DNA of 64,000 nucleotides from Marinitoga litoralis (GTDB lineage: Bacteria; Thermotogota; Thermotogae; Petrotogales; Petrotogaceae), in contig NZ_JAFBDI010000001.1 in NCBI RefSeq assembly GCF_016908145.1, positions 1 to 64,000 on the forward strand, written 5' to 3'. Below, piece by piece: positions 34,260-43,590 of the stretch (position 1 is the first letter of the stretch; each line of letters starts with the position of its first letter). Both the position numbers and the translations under genes were made by a program. The notes below the pieces were generated by a model. The model was not told the origin of the DNA. It saw only the letters and a list, made by a program, of their open reading frames with translations, and ran no database searches.

Positions 34260-36205
34260 AAGAAGATTCCTCCCAGTAGATACACAATGTTAGCAAGTAT
34301 ATATGCAACAATTAAAGTATAGAATAATTCAAAGAATAACCATTTGTAACTACCAGTTTCTTGTTTTATAACACCTAATGTTGCAAAGCAAGGAATATAT
34401 GCTAAAACAAAGAAAATTAAAGCTAATGCAGATCTTTGAGTTAAAATAGTTTGTAAAGCATATGTAATACCTTCCTCACCTACATTAAGTATTGTCATAT
34501 ATGATGAAGCAACAACCTCTTTTGCAACTGCACCAAATATTAGTGAAATATTAGTTTGCCAATTCCAACCCAAATGCAATGTTATAGGTTCAAATAGTTT
34601 TCCTATATATGCGGCATATGATGATGAAATATCGTTATTATTTGGGAAATATGATAATAACCATATGAATATTGTAGCTATTAAAATTATTCCGCCAGCC
34701 TTTTCTAAGAAATGTTTTCCTCTATTCCAAGAGTATAATAATAAATTTCTAAATGTAGGCATTCTAAAACGAGGTAATTCGATTGTAAAAGGTACTTCAT
34801 CGCCTTTAATAAAAAATGTTTGTAATATTTTGGCTGATAATAGAACTAATAATATACTTGATATATAGACTAAAAGCATTATTGTAGCAGCATTTTTACT
34901 AAAAAAAGCACTTATTAATAATACATAAACTGGTAATCTGGCAGAGCATGATGCAAAAGGAACACTTAATATTAAAGCCATTCTCTCTTTCTTATTTGCA
35001 ATAGTCTTTGTTGATAATATGGCAGGAACACTACAACCAAAACCTAAAATTATAGACATAAAAGATCTACCGCTTAATCCAAATTTTCTTACTAATTTAT
35101 CTACTAAAAATGCAGCTCTAGGTAAATACCCCGACTCTTCTAAAAATCCCATAAAGAAAAATAATACAAACAATTGTGGAATAAATACTAATACTCCACC
35201 AACACCACCAATAATACCATCAATTAATAGTGAATTTAACCAAGGTATTTTAATTATTCCATCTAAAGCATTACCTAAAGAAGAAAATCCCAAATCAATT
35301 AGATCAGATAATGGGCTAGCAATATTAAATGTTAAAGAAAATACGAAAAACAATGCTACTATATATATTAATAGTCCTAATAATTTATGAGTTAAAACAT
35401 GATCTAATATATCTCTTAAAGCCCAACTTCTTCCTTCTTCAACAACAGCACTTTTAATTATTGAAGAAATAAAATTAAATTTCCAATTCATATACTCTGT
35501 TTTTAATTTTTGAATATCAAATTTATTCGAAATATCGTTAATTAATTCTTTAGGATAATCGAAATTTTTTGAACTAAATTCTATAAAGTATATTGCTAAC
35601 CATTCAGGATCGTATGATTTTAAATAATCAAATTGTTTTATTTTTTCTGCGAAATAATTAACATATTCATTAATGCTTTCTGGGTAAGGAAATTTTTTAG
35701 AAGGGATTAATTTTTTTTCTGCAACCTTATGAATTTCTTCTAACAATATATCAATTCCTACATTTTTTTTAGCAGAGGTTAAAACGACTGGAATATTTAT
35801 TGTTTGAGAAATGAAATAAGGATTAATTTCCTTTCCTTTTTCATTTGCTTCGTCAATAGAGTTAATTGCAAGAACTACTGGTAATTTCATTTCCAAAATT
35901 TGGGTTAGTAAATACATTGATCTTTCTAAGTTTAATGCATCAGCAACTACAATTACAGCATCTGGATATTCATTTAAGAAATAATCTCTTGCAACCCTTT
36001 CGTCTTCACTTTGTGCAGAGAGTGTATATATACCAGGTAAATCAACTAATTTAAAGTTATGACCTTTGTACTTAAATGCTCCTACTTTTTTTTCTACAGT
36101 AACACCTGGCCAATTTGCAATATATTGTCTACTTCCAGTTATTATATTAAAAATCGAAGTTTTACCTACATTAGGATTTCCTATAATAGCTATTTCAAAA
36201 GTCAT
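34256..36205 (-). CDS. feoB: Ferrous iron transport protein B
   Basis: The 649-residue inner-membrane Fe(II) importer has an N-terminal GTPase: P-loop GNPNVGKTS (residues 9-17), DLPG (55-58) and NSID (115-118). Then a helical regulatory segment and a membrane domain with two Gate-like segments: GFLEESGYLPRAAFLVDKL...GRSFMSIILGFGCSVPAIL and, later, AKEVVASSYMTILN. It is slightly shorter than E. coli FeoB. ATG 36205 is chosen because GGAGGGTGAAT precedes it. An in-frame ATG at 36220 overlaps that site. Operon order: FeoA-like, FeoC-like, FeoB, small membrane protein. Confidence 0.95.
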   Translation of the reverse strand: MTFEIAIIGNPNVGKTSIFNIITGSRQYIANWPGVTVEKKVGAFKYKGHNFKLVDLPGIYTLSAQSEDERVARDYFLNEYPDAVIVVADALNLERSMYLLTQILEMKLPVVLAINSIDEANEKGKEINPYFISQTINIPVVLTSAKKNVGIDILLEEIHKVAEKKLIPSKKFPYPESINEYVNYFAEKIKQFDYLKSYDPEWLAIYFIEFSSKNFDYPKELINDISNKFDIQKLKTEYMNWKFNFISSIIKSAVVEEGRSWALRDILDHVLTHKLLGLLIYIVALFFVFSLTFNIASPLSDLIDLGFSSLGNALDGIIKIPWLNSLLIDGIIGGVGGVLVFIPQLFVLFFFMGFLEESGYLPRAAFLVDKLVRKFGLSGRSFMSIILGFGCSVPAILSTKTIANKKERMALILSVPFASCSARLPVYVLLISAFFSKNAATIMLLVYISSILLVLLSAKILQTFFIKGDEVPFTIELPRFRMPTFRNLLLYSWNRGKHFLEKAGGIILIATIFIWLLSYFPNNNDISSSYAAYIGKLFEPITLHLGWNWQTNISLIFGAVAKEVVASSYMTILNVGEEGITYALQTILTQRSALALIFFVLAYIPCFATLGVIKQETGSYKWLFFELFYTLIVAYILANIVYLLGGIFL

Positions 36206-36207
36206 AT

Positions 36208-36435
36208 TCACCCTCCACATCTTTTTTTATCACAGAAATTATTAATAGGGCAATCTGAACATCTTAAATCCATATCACTAAAAACATTAATTTTAATACC
36301 ATTAGATAATAAAAATGGAAAAACTATTTTCCAATCTTGATCAGATATATTATATTTTCTTTTTATTTCATCCACAGATAAATTTTCTTTGCTTTTTTGA
36401 ATATATGAAATTATATCATTTATATTAATATTCAT
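36208..36435 (-). CDS. FeoC-like protein with a cysteine cluster
   Basis: The 75-residue protein has an N-terminal winged-helix-like part (IISYIQKSKENLSVDEIKRKYNISDQDWKIVFPFL) and a C-terminal tail with four cysteines, LRCSDCPINNFCDKKRCGG. FeoC proteins bind Fe-S or iron through such a tail and pair with FeoB. Its position, just before feoB and sharing one base with the FeoA stop, supports the call. The spacing C-x2-C-x6-C-x4-C is not identical to enterobacterial FeoC. Confidence 0.7.
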   Translation of the reverse strand: MNININDIISYIQKSKENLSVDEIKRKYNISDQDWKIVFPFLLSNGIKINVFSDMDLRCSDCPINNFCDKKRCGG

Positions 36436-36887
36436 TATAATCTCCTCACTAATATTTTTCTAGCTCTACCTTTACCCAATAATAAATTATTTCCATTTAC
36501 TTTAATATTCAATTTTCCATAATTATTAGAAATAACTTCAATTTTGCTACCTATTTTAACATTGAGTTTTTCTATTTCTTTTTTAAATAACAAACCGCCT
36601 TGTAGAGAGATGACTTCATATTTACCTGGATTAGCCTCGTATAAAAATAATAATTCTTCAGAAACTTCAACGAATATTTTTTTTGCTTCATCTTTTCTAA
36701 TCATTATTTTATTATCTTCGATTTTAAATACCATAGGGTCTCCAAAAGGAGATTCGTGTACATAGGTTATTTTTTTTCCGGGAATTATACCCATGGCAAT
36801 AAATCTTTCTTTTATATTTTCATCGAAATCTAATCTAACTATTGTTCCATCCATTCCAATTTTTAATCCAGTTAAAGGTATTACCAT
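36435..36887 (-). CDS. FeoA-type protein with two tandem FeoA domains
   Basis: FeoA-like SH3 domains are normally about 75 residues. This 150-residue protein looks like two joined copies. Copy one runs to about residue 74 (LTGLKIGMDGTIVRLDFDENIKERFIAMGIIPGKKITYV). Copy two has the LNVKIGSKIEVISNNYGKLNIKVNGNNLLLGKGRARKI pattern. The second copy is more diverged. It is first in the feo operon and carries its own RBS (TAGGAGGATGCC). It probably regulates or contacts FeoB. Confidence 0.8.
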   Translation of the reverse strand: MVIPLTGLKIGMDGTIVRLDFDENIKERFIAMGIIPGKKITYVHESPFGDPMVFKIEDNKIMIRKDEAKKIFVEVSEELLFLYEANPGKYEVISLQGGLLFKKEIEKLNVKIGSKIEVISNNYGKLNIKVNGNNLLLGKGRARKILVRRL

Positions 36888-36957
36888 GGCATCCTCCTAA
36901 TGTGATATTTTTCTTTATATATTTTACACAATTCCTGTTAAAAGCAAAACTATTTAA

Positions 36958-36976
36958 AAGTAATAAATTATTACTT
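36958..36976. promoter_or_regulatory. 19-base palindromic operator upstream of feoA
   Basis: AAGTAATAA-A-TTATTACTT is a perfect 9+1+9 inverted repeat 70 bp before the feoA start. It lies just upstream of a promoter-like stretch (minus-strand TTAACA near 36940, TATAAA near 36917). The inner 7-1-7 arrangement resembles Fur-type boxes. No regulator of that type is in the window; CsoR-type regulators bind GC-rich sites. Confidence 0.65.
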
Positions 36977-37064
36977 AATATTTCGAAATTTGAAAATAAT
37001 TTCATTATTAAACAAAACAGTAACGTGTATTTATGTATTATTTCATTATAATCTAATATTTTTA

Positions 37065-37358
37065 CTATAAAGTTTTATTTATATATTCTATTATATCTTC
37101 TAATTCTTTTATTTTATTTTCTATTTCTGAAGGTTCTTTTGAATAAGCTGCTTCTCTAACACATGTTTCAAGGTGTTCTTTTAAAATTTGGGAATTTGCT
37201 TTTTTTAACAATGAGATTGATGCAAGTATTTGCTTTGAAATATCAATACAATATCTATTATCTTCAACCATTTTTATTACAGCTTCTACTTGTCCCCTAG
37301 CTGTTTTTAACACATTTAAAGATTTATTATGCTTAATATGATGACTATGATTATCCAT
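37065..37358 (-). CDS. csoR: CsoR-type metal-responsive repressor
   Basis: This helical DNA-binding protein of about 97 residues has Cys37, His62 and Cys66 (NRYCIDISKQI and KEHLETCVREA). These match the Cu(I)-binding Cys-His-Cys triad of CsoR at nearly the same numbers. The N-terminus is His-rich (DNHSHHIKH), which could add metal affinity. ATG 37358 is chosen because AGGAGGGATAAAT precedes it. The longer frame to 37385 reads through that site. It lies upstream of the feo operon in the same direction with a 177-bp gap and a separate promoter (-10 at 37389-37394). No copper gene is nearby, so its target is unclear. Confidence 0.85.
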   Translation of the reverse strand: MDNHSHHIKHNKSLNVLKTARGQVEAVIKMVEDNRYCIDISKQILASISLLKKANSQILKEHLETCVREAAYSKEPSEIENKIKELEDIIEYINKTL

Positions 37359-37430
37359 ATTTATCCCTCCTAGCGTTATTATCAATGTATTATATCATAT
37401 ATATTATAACTTATTTTTATTATATTTTCG

Positions 37431-37459
37431 TTTGCTAAATAAAAAAATTGTGGTATGAT
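37431..37459 (+). promoter_or_regulatory. Promoter of the 37491 gene
   Basis: TTTGCT (37431-37436), 17-base spacer ending TGTGG, TATGAT (37454-37459): an extended -10 promoter 32 bp before the start codon. Confidence 0.6.
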
Positions 37460-37490
37460 ATATAAGAAAGAAAAATGGAGGAGGTAGGTT

Positions 37491-40115
37491 ATGGAAAAAG
37501 TAAATAAATATCCAAAAGATATTTTATCAATGGGATTGTTTTTTTTAGTATTACCATTTTTAATGATTCCAAGTTGGGTTTATGAATATTCTACTCAAAA
37601 ACATTTAGTTTTTACAGTATTTTATACTATTATGTTCTTCTATTATTTGCTTAAAATGCAAAAAGAAAAGTATGAAATAAATTATTCATTAAATCATATA
37701 TATTTTTCGTTTTTTGGTCTATCTACTGTTTTATCTTTAATTAGTGTTATTTTACAAAATAAATATTATTTTAGATATTCCTTTGAAGTTTCAATGTATA
37801 CATTAATAATTGTTTTTGTATCATATATTTTATCAAATAGATTTGGTAAAAAGTTTGATTATATAGAATCTGCATTATTTATATTTTTAATAACTGGATT
37901 TATTATAGGATTTGATGGACTGTTAAATAAATTTTTTGGTTTTGACTTATTCTTTGGTAAATACGGAGATCCTTCACAAAGAATAACATTAAGAACGACA
38001 ATAGGAAATCCAAATTTTGTTTCTGATTATATGGGTCAAATGATACCTATAGGTATATATTTTGCTCTTTCAAGAAGATCAAATTTGTATAAAAAGATTT
38101 TTGCAGTAATTTCGGTATTTATAATGTTTTGGGTATTATTGTTTGCTCAAACTCGTTCTATTTATTTATCATTCTTTTTAGGAATGATAATTTTTGCAGT
38201 ATTTTTTACAGTTACTGTATTAAAAAATAAAGATAATATAAATTATTTAAAATCAAAAAGCTTTATTATCCCATTGATCTTAATAATTATAATTATATCT
38301 TTCTTATTAATAATGTTTAATATACCTTCTCCGTTTAATAAAGGGGGAGAGGTTGTTGCTTCAAAAAGATTTGAAGCAATGGCATCTGTTTCTTCTTGGG
38401 ATGAAAGAACATTATCTTGGTTAGCGGCAGTAGAACAATTTAAAGATCCTAATCATATAGAAAATAGAATAATTGGTGGCGGGATTGGAACTTATCCTGT
38501 ATATGCTGTAAGATACATGGGAGATATACAAGCAAGAAATCCAGAGAAATTTTATTATGCTTGGAATAACTTTAAAAGAGCACATAATGATTATTTACAA
38601 GTTTTAGGTGAAACAGGAATAATAGGATTTATTTCGATTATATTATTACTTTTAGGGCTTGTAACTGTATATTTAAAGAGAGTATTTAAAATTGAGGATT
38701 TTGATAAACTATTATTATTTAATTTATTTGCTTGGAGTTTAACAATAGTTGCTGTTCATTCATTCACAGAGTTCCCTATGCATTTACATCCAAATATTAT
38801 GTCGGCATTATTTATTATTTCAGTTGCTGTATCAGAACAATTTGGTGAAACTAGAAAGTTTAAATTAAGTAAAAATACTTTGAGAAATATATTTATAGTA
38901 TTTTTGGTTTTAGGCATAATAGTATCGTATTTAAAAATTCAATCTACAGCTGCAGAAGTTTATTTTAAAATTGGAAATACAGAGTATATGAAAATAGATG
39001 CGTATGAGAACGTTGTGAAAAATCAAATACCAAATATAATTAGTCAAATTGATGATAAAATAAATGAATATAAAAATTTAAAAGTAACTAATCCATTGGA
39101 TTTACAAAAAGTTTCAAATGAAATAAAAAAATTAGAGGAACAAAGACAAAAATATTTAGCTGCAAAATCTGATTATGAAAATAAAGCATTTGAATCGTAT
39201 AAAAAGGCAAAAGAGTATTTTATTAAATCTTTAAATGCTAATCCAGCTTTTGGTAAATCTGGCTTCTATTTAGCTCAATTATTAGCAAAAACCCCATATA
39301 GATTAATGGAATTAGATTATAATAATTTGGAAAAATATATGGAAATGAAAACAACAGAATATACTCATATGTTATATGAGTATGAAGGTGCATTAGATCT
39401 TATGCCGTTTAATAGAAAGAAAATTAGAGATGATATAAAAGGATTATACGAATTATTAAAAAATGAAAATAATACCCAATTATTACAAGCCTTAGCATAT
39501 ATACAATCCATACAAGATGAAATAGATCAGTTAGAAAGCAATTATGTTTCATTTAATGAGAAAAATGCCTATAGGCTTATATCTAAATTAAATGTTTTAA
39601 TTTTCCAAAACTTGAATAATATAGAAAATTACTTTTCAAATAATGAAGAAGTAATAAAAGAAATAAATATTTTAAAAGAGAGATATTATAATGATTTTGT
39701 TCATTGGTATGAAAAAGCAATTTACATATTACCAGGTGGTTGGAATAGATTCCCTGAATGGGAAGATGTTTATACAGAATATATGAAAATTATGTTCAAC
39801 TTCAATGAATATTTAGGATATGAAAAAACAATAGATAACATTTTGGAAATTTCCAAAAAGGAAGCTAATGCGGATTATTATATGGCAAAAAAATTCAGAG
39901 GTATTCCAGATAAATCGTTTGAGTTTTTTGAAGATCTCTATTTCCATTTAAAATCTTTAAAACTAGAAGAATTAGCAAATAAATTATCTTCTGGTGTAGT
40001 GGAAAATTATAAAGATCTATATAATTATTATTTAGAATATTTGAAAAAATATCCTGATTATACATATAGAAATAGAGTAGAAACATTTATTAAAACATAT
40101 GAATTTCTAAAATGA
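37491..40115 (+). CDS. Wzy/O-antigen-ligase-like membrane protein with a long C-terminal helical domain
   Basis: The first 450 residues of this 874-residue protein hold about 11 hydrophobic helices. A conserved loop, RRAHNDYLQVLGETGIIGF-like (FKRAHNDYLQVLGETGIIG), carries the family's His. FAQTRSIYLSFFLG and FTEFPMHLHPNIMSALF are other Wzy/WaaL-type motifs. The remaining 420 residues are helical and charged, with a coiled-coil segment (about residues 515-570) and TPR-like repeats. It starts with GGAGGAGG. It is likely to polymerise or ligate a cell-surface glycan; the C-terminal half may organise the substrate complex. It begins the long envelope/housekeeping run. Confidence 0.75.
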   Translation: MEKVNKYPKDILSMGLFFLVLPFLMIPSWVYEYSTQKHLVFTVFYTIMFFYYLLKMQKEKYEINYSLNHIYFSFFGLSTVLSLISVILQNKYYFRYSFEVSMYTLIIVFVSYILSNRFGKKFDYIESALFIFLITGFIIGFDGLLNKFFGFDLFFGKYGDPSQRITLRTTIGNPNFVSDYMGQMIPIGIYFALSRRSNLYKKIFAVISVFIMFWVLLFAQTRSIYLSFFLGMIIFAVFFTVTVLKNKDNINYLKSKSFIIPLILIIIIISFLLIMFNIPSPFNKGGEVVASKRFEAMASVSSWDERTLSWLAAVEQFKDPNHIENRIIGGGIGTYPVYAVRYMGDIQARNPEKFYYAWNNFKRAHNDYLQVLGETGIIGFISIILLLLGLVTVYLKRVFKIEDFDKLLLFNLFAWSLTIVAVHSFTEFPMHLHPNIMSALFIISVAVSEQFGETRKFKLSKNTLRNIFIVFLVLGIIVSYLKIQSTAAEVYFKIGNTEYMKIDAYENVVKNQIPNIISQIDDKINEYKNLKVTNPLDLQKVSNEIKKLEEQRQKYLAAKSDYENKAFESYKKAKEYFIKSLNANPAFGKSGFYLAQLLAKTPYRLMELDYNNLEKYMEMKTTEYTHMLYEYEGALDLMPFNRKKIRDDIKGLYELLKNENNTQLLQALAYIQSIQDEIDQLESNYVSFNEKNAYRLISKLNVLIFQNLNNIENYFSNNEEVIKEINILKERYYNDFVHWYEKAIYILPGGWNRFPEWEDVYTEYMKIMFNFNEYLGYEKTIDNILEISKKEANADYYMAKKFRGIPDKSFEFFEDLYFHLKSLKLEELANKLSSGVVENYKDLYNYYLEYLKKYPDYTYRNRVETFIKTYEFLK

Positions 40116-40360
40116 GAATAGCAAGTATATTATTAATAATTGTAATATTATTAAATTCAATAACCTTTTATGTATATTTAAAATTTAAGAATATGGAATC
40201 TATAGAATCTAAGTATTCTATATTTGATGTATATATGAAAACAAGATTTTATGATAAATTAATAATATTTATGTATAATCATAATGATGTTCCAGATATA
40301 GAACTAAATGGATTGATATTCAAAAGAAACGGAAATGAAATCATAGTCGAGGAGGAATAA
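40112..40360 (+). CDS. Small single-pass membrane protein
   Basis: The 82-residue protein has one N-terminal hydrophobic helix (about residues 3-25) and a charged C-terminus. It overlaps the stop of the 37491 gene by four bases and lies one base from degV, so it is part of the operon. I recognise no family. Confidence 0.6.
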   Translation: MRIASILLIIVILLNSITFYVYLKFKNMESIESKYSIFDVYMKTRFYDKLIIFMYNHNDVPDIELNGLIFKRNGNEIIVEEE

Positions 40361-40361
40361 A

Positions 40362-41237
40362 ATGAAAAGAGCTATTATAGTTGATTCGGGTTGTGCTCCG
40401 ACACCTGAATGGATAAGTAAATATAATTTAAAATTTATGGGAATGAAGGTATATATTAATGGTAAAGAATATACAGATGGTGTAGATTTAACTAAAGAAG
40501 AATTTTATGAATTAGTAAAGGGTGCTGAAGATATTTATACAGCACAACCATCTTTAAAAGAAATAATGAATATATATGAAGGTTTAAAAGAAGAAGGTTA
40601 TGACGAAATAATCGATATTCATTTTTCTTCTAAAATGTCTGGATTATATAACACTGCACAAATGGCTAGGAATATGTTAAATTTTGATGTAAAAATAGTA
40701 GATACAAAAATGGTATCTATAGGGGCATCATTTGTTGCTAGGAGAATTGTAGAATTATTAGAGGATGAAAATAGATCTTTTGAAGAAATTGAAAACAAAA
40801 TACCTCAAATTATTGAAAATACATTTATGGAATTCACTGTACCTACATTAAAATATTTGATTAAAAATGGAAGAATAGGTAAAGCTGCAGGTATGGCTGG
40901 TACATTATTAAAAATTGTACCCGTATTATCAGTAGAAGATGGTGAAATATATCCATTAACCAAGGTTAGAGGAATAAATAAAGCGATAAATGTTATGGCA
41001 GAAAATGCTTTTGAGTTTATAAAAAATAGACCACATAATATAAAGATATATAAAGTTCATGGGTTTGAAAAAAACAAAGAACAAGAAGATGCAGTTTTTA
41101 ATAAATTCATGGAAAAATTTGAAAAATTAAATTATAATTATGAATTAATTGAAGGGCAAATCTGGCCAACAGTAGCATGTCACAGTGGACCTGAAGTATT
41201 TGGATTAGCTGTATATGGGGAGGAAAATCCTATATAA
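40362..41237 (+). CDS. DegV-family fatty-acid-binding protein
   Basis: The 291-residue cytoplasmic protein has family motifs: VDSGCAPTPEWISKYNLKFMGMKVYINGKEYTDG, AQPSLKEIMNIYE, HFSSKMSGLYNTAQMAR and KYLIKNGRIGKAAGMAGTLLKIVPVLSVEDGEI. DegV-type (FakB) proteins bind fatty acids for phosphorylation by FakA. No fakA is seen here. Its TAA shares one base with the recG start. Confidence 0.92.
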   Translation: MKRAIIVDSGCAPTPEWISKYNLKFMGMKVYINGKEYTDGVDLTKEEFYELVKGAEDIYTAQPSLKEIMNIYEGLKEEGYDEIIDIHFSSKMSGLYNTAQMARNMLNFDVKIVDTKMVSIGASFVARRIVELLEDENRSFEEIENKIPQIIENTFMEFTVPTLKYLIKNGRIGKAAGMAGTLLKIVPVLSVEDGEIYPLTKVRGINKAINVMAENAFEFIKNRPHNIKIYKVHGFEKNKEQEDAVFNKFMEKFEKLNYNYELIEGQIWPTVACHSGPEVFGLAVYGEENPI

Positions 41238-43579
41238 TGCATCTGGAGGATTTTTTTAATGAATTAGAATATTTATTTAACTTAGGTATTTCCCAAAAAA
41301 TACATATTAAAAGTTTTTTTTCGGAAATATATAAGTTTTGCAAAAATAATTATAGTATTATAGAAAAAGAAAAGGGCCTAAAAGAAAAAATAGGCTCCTT
41401 TTTGGCATATTATATGCCATTAAACAAATTACCTCAAGAAAGAGCTATTAAAAGAATAAAACAAGGGTTTGATTTAATAAAAAAATTAAAAGATGAATAT
41501 TTAATAGATACTCCAGAAACGCCATATAAGGATATGCCTTTAAAAACTGATATTAAATATGTAAAAGGTGTAGGAAATAAAAGGGCCACAATATTAAGAG
41601 ATTTAGGTATAAATAATATTGAAGATACTTTTTATTTTATTCCAAGAGATTATGAAGATCGACGTGAAATTAAATTAATTTCTGAATGCTATCATGGCCA
41701 AACATGTTTAGTGGTTGGAAATATAGTAAATTATGAAGAAAGAAAAACTGGAGCATTAAAAATATTATATTATGCTCTAGAGGATAAAGAGCATTCAGTT
41801 ATGATATTAACTTGGTTTAATCAAGATTATATAAAAAAGTTTTTACAAGTTGGAATGAAGGTAGCAGTATATGGAGTTGTTGAAATTGAATTTGGTAAAA
41901 AACAAATGAAAAATCCTGATTTTCAAGTTATAACAAATGAGAAAGAAATAAAAAAAGGAATTTTACCTGTATATCCTTTAAAAAAAGGATTATATCAAAA
42001 TAATATGAGATATATTCTTTCTGAAACTATTCAATATGCAAATAAAAAAGAAGAATTCTTACCAAAAAAAATAATGGAAAGATATGATATTATTGAATTC
42101 CCTAAAAGAATAAAAGGGATACATTTTCCTAAAAGTTTTTATCATTTAAATAAAGCTAAAGAAGGACTAAAGTATGAAGAAATATTTTTATTTGAATTTT
42201 CTGTATTAATACAAAAACAAAAAATACAGTCTAAAGAAGGGTATGCTAAAAATATTAAAGGAGAATTAGCTAATAAGTTTATATCATTACTACCTTTTAA
42301 TTTAACAAATGCTCAAATAAATGCATATAATGAAATTAGAAAAGATATGGAAAAAAATAATCCAATGAATAGATTATTACAAGGTGATGTTGGTTCTGGT
42401 AAAACTGTTGTTTCAGAAATAGCATTAATAGATAATTATGAAAGTGGATTTCAAGGAGCTGTTATGGTTCCAACATCAGTTTTAGCAAAACAACAATTTA
42501 AAAAAATAAAAAGAGATTTGGAAAAATTAGATATTAAGGTAGAATTATTATTAGGTGAAACAAAAAATTCTGAGAAAAAAATAATTAAAGAAAAATTATT
42601 AAATAATGAAATAGATATTTTAATAGGGACTCACGCTTTAATACAAGATGATGTAGTCTTTAATAATTTAGGATTAGTTGTGATAGATGAACAGCATAGA
42701 TTTGGAGTAAAACAAAGATTAGCATTAATTAATAAGGGGAAAATGCCAGATATTTTGTTTATGACAGCAACACCAATTCCTAGAACATTAGCTATGACAT
42801 TATATGGCGACTTAGATGTTACTGTAATAAATGAAATGCCATCAGGAAGAAAAAAAATTAAAACAGTATTAGTAAAGGAACATAAAATTAACGAAATATA
42901 TAAGTTTATTGAAGACGAATTAAAAAATGGTAATCAAGCCTTTTTTGTTTATCCGCTTATAGATGAATCAGAAGTTTTGGATTTAAAAGCTGCAACTGAA
43001 ATGTATGAAATATTGAATAATCGTTTTAAAGAATATGGAGTTGGTCTTTTACATGGGAAAATGACTCCAGATGAAAAGAATACAGTAATGGAAAAATTTA
43101 GTAAAAAAGAGTTTTCTATTTTAGTATCTACAACTGTAGTTGAAGTAGGTGTTGATATTCCAGATGCTACAGTTATGGTAATAGAACATGCTGAAAGATT
43201 TGGTTTATCACAATTACATCAATTAAGAGGAAGAGTAGGTAGAAGTAAAAAACAAGCATATTGTTTTTTAGTTATTAGCGAAAATGTATCAAGTGAAACT
43301 AGAGAAAAATTAAGAAAATTTGCTAATACAAATAACGGATTTGAGGTTTCTGAAATTGATTTAGAGTGGAGAGGCCCAGGGAAATTTTTTGGTACAGAAC
43401 AACACGGATTACCAGATTTTCAGTTTATTGATATATTAAATGATCCAGATTTGATTTCAAAGGCAAGAAATGATGCAGAAGAAATTTTAAATGAAGATCC
43501 AAATTTAGAAAATCATATTAATTTAAAAAATGAAATATATAATAGATATGGTAAAAAATTAAAAATGTTAGAAGCATAG
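41237..43579 (+). CDS. recG: ATP-dependent DNA helicase RecG
   Basis: The 780-residue helicase remodels stalled replication forks and recombination intermediates. An N-terminal wedge domain with VKGVGNKRATILRDLGINNIEDTFYFIPRDYEDR is followed by the helicase domain: RLLQGDVGSGKTVVSEIAL (Walker A), VVIDEQHRFGVKQR, FMTATPIPRTLAMTLYGDLDVT, VVEVGVDIPDATVMVIEHAERFGLSQLHQLRGRVGRS. The length fits family norms. About 100 extra N-terminal residues are also seen in Thermotoga RecG. The start ATG 41237 is preceded by GGGGAGG. Confidence 0.96.
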   Translation: MHLEDFFNELEYLFNLGISQKIHIKSFFSEIYKFCKNNYSIIEKEKGLKEKIGSFLAYYMPLNKLPQERAIKRIKQGFDLIKKLKDEYLIDTPETPYKDMPLKTDIKYVKGVGNKRATILRDLGINNIEDTFYFIPRDYEDRREIKLISECYHGQTCLVVGNIVNYEERKTGALKILYYALEDKEHSVMILTWFNQDYIKKFLQVGMKVAVYGVVEIEFGKKQMKNPDFQVITNEKEIKKGILPVYPLKKGLYQNNMRYILSETIQYANKKEEFLPKKIMERYDIIEFPKRIKGIHFPKSFYHLNKAKEGLKYEEIFLFEFSVLIQKQKIQSKEGYAKNIKGELANKFISLLPFNLTNAQINAYNEIRKDMEKNNPMNRLLQGDVGSGKTVVSEIALIDNYESGFQGAVMVPTSVLAKQQFKKIKRDLEKLDIKVELLLGETKNSEKKIIKEKLLNNEIDILIGTHALIQDDVVFNNLGLVVIDEQHRFGVKQRLALINKGKMPDILFMTATPIPRTLAMTLYGDLDVTVINEMPSGRKKIKTVLVKEHKINEIYKFIEDELKNGNQAFFVYPLIDESEVLDLKAATEMYEILNNRFKEYGVGLLHGKMTPDEKNTVMEKFSKKEFSILVSTTVVEVGVDIPDATVMVIEHAERFGLSQLHQLRGRVGRSKKQAYCFLVISENVSSETREKLRKFANTNNGFEVSEIDLEWRGPGKFFGTEQHGLPDFQFIDILNDPDLISKARNDAEEILNEDPNLENHINLKNEIYNRYGKKLKMLEA

Positions 43580-43590
43580 TAGGTGATAAA

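Noticed and set aside
35019-35390. Plus-strand ORF of 123 codons inside feoB
   Set aside because: It is the complement of the feoB membrane domain, has no ribosome-binding site, and the feoB frame carries all the family motifs.
36991-37004. TGAAAATAATTTCA as a Fur box
   Set aside because: A short AT-rich palindrome that chance would give in this composition; the 19-base repeat 15 bp away is a far stronger candidate.
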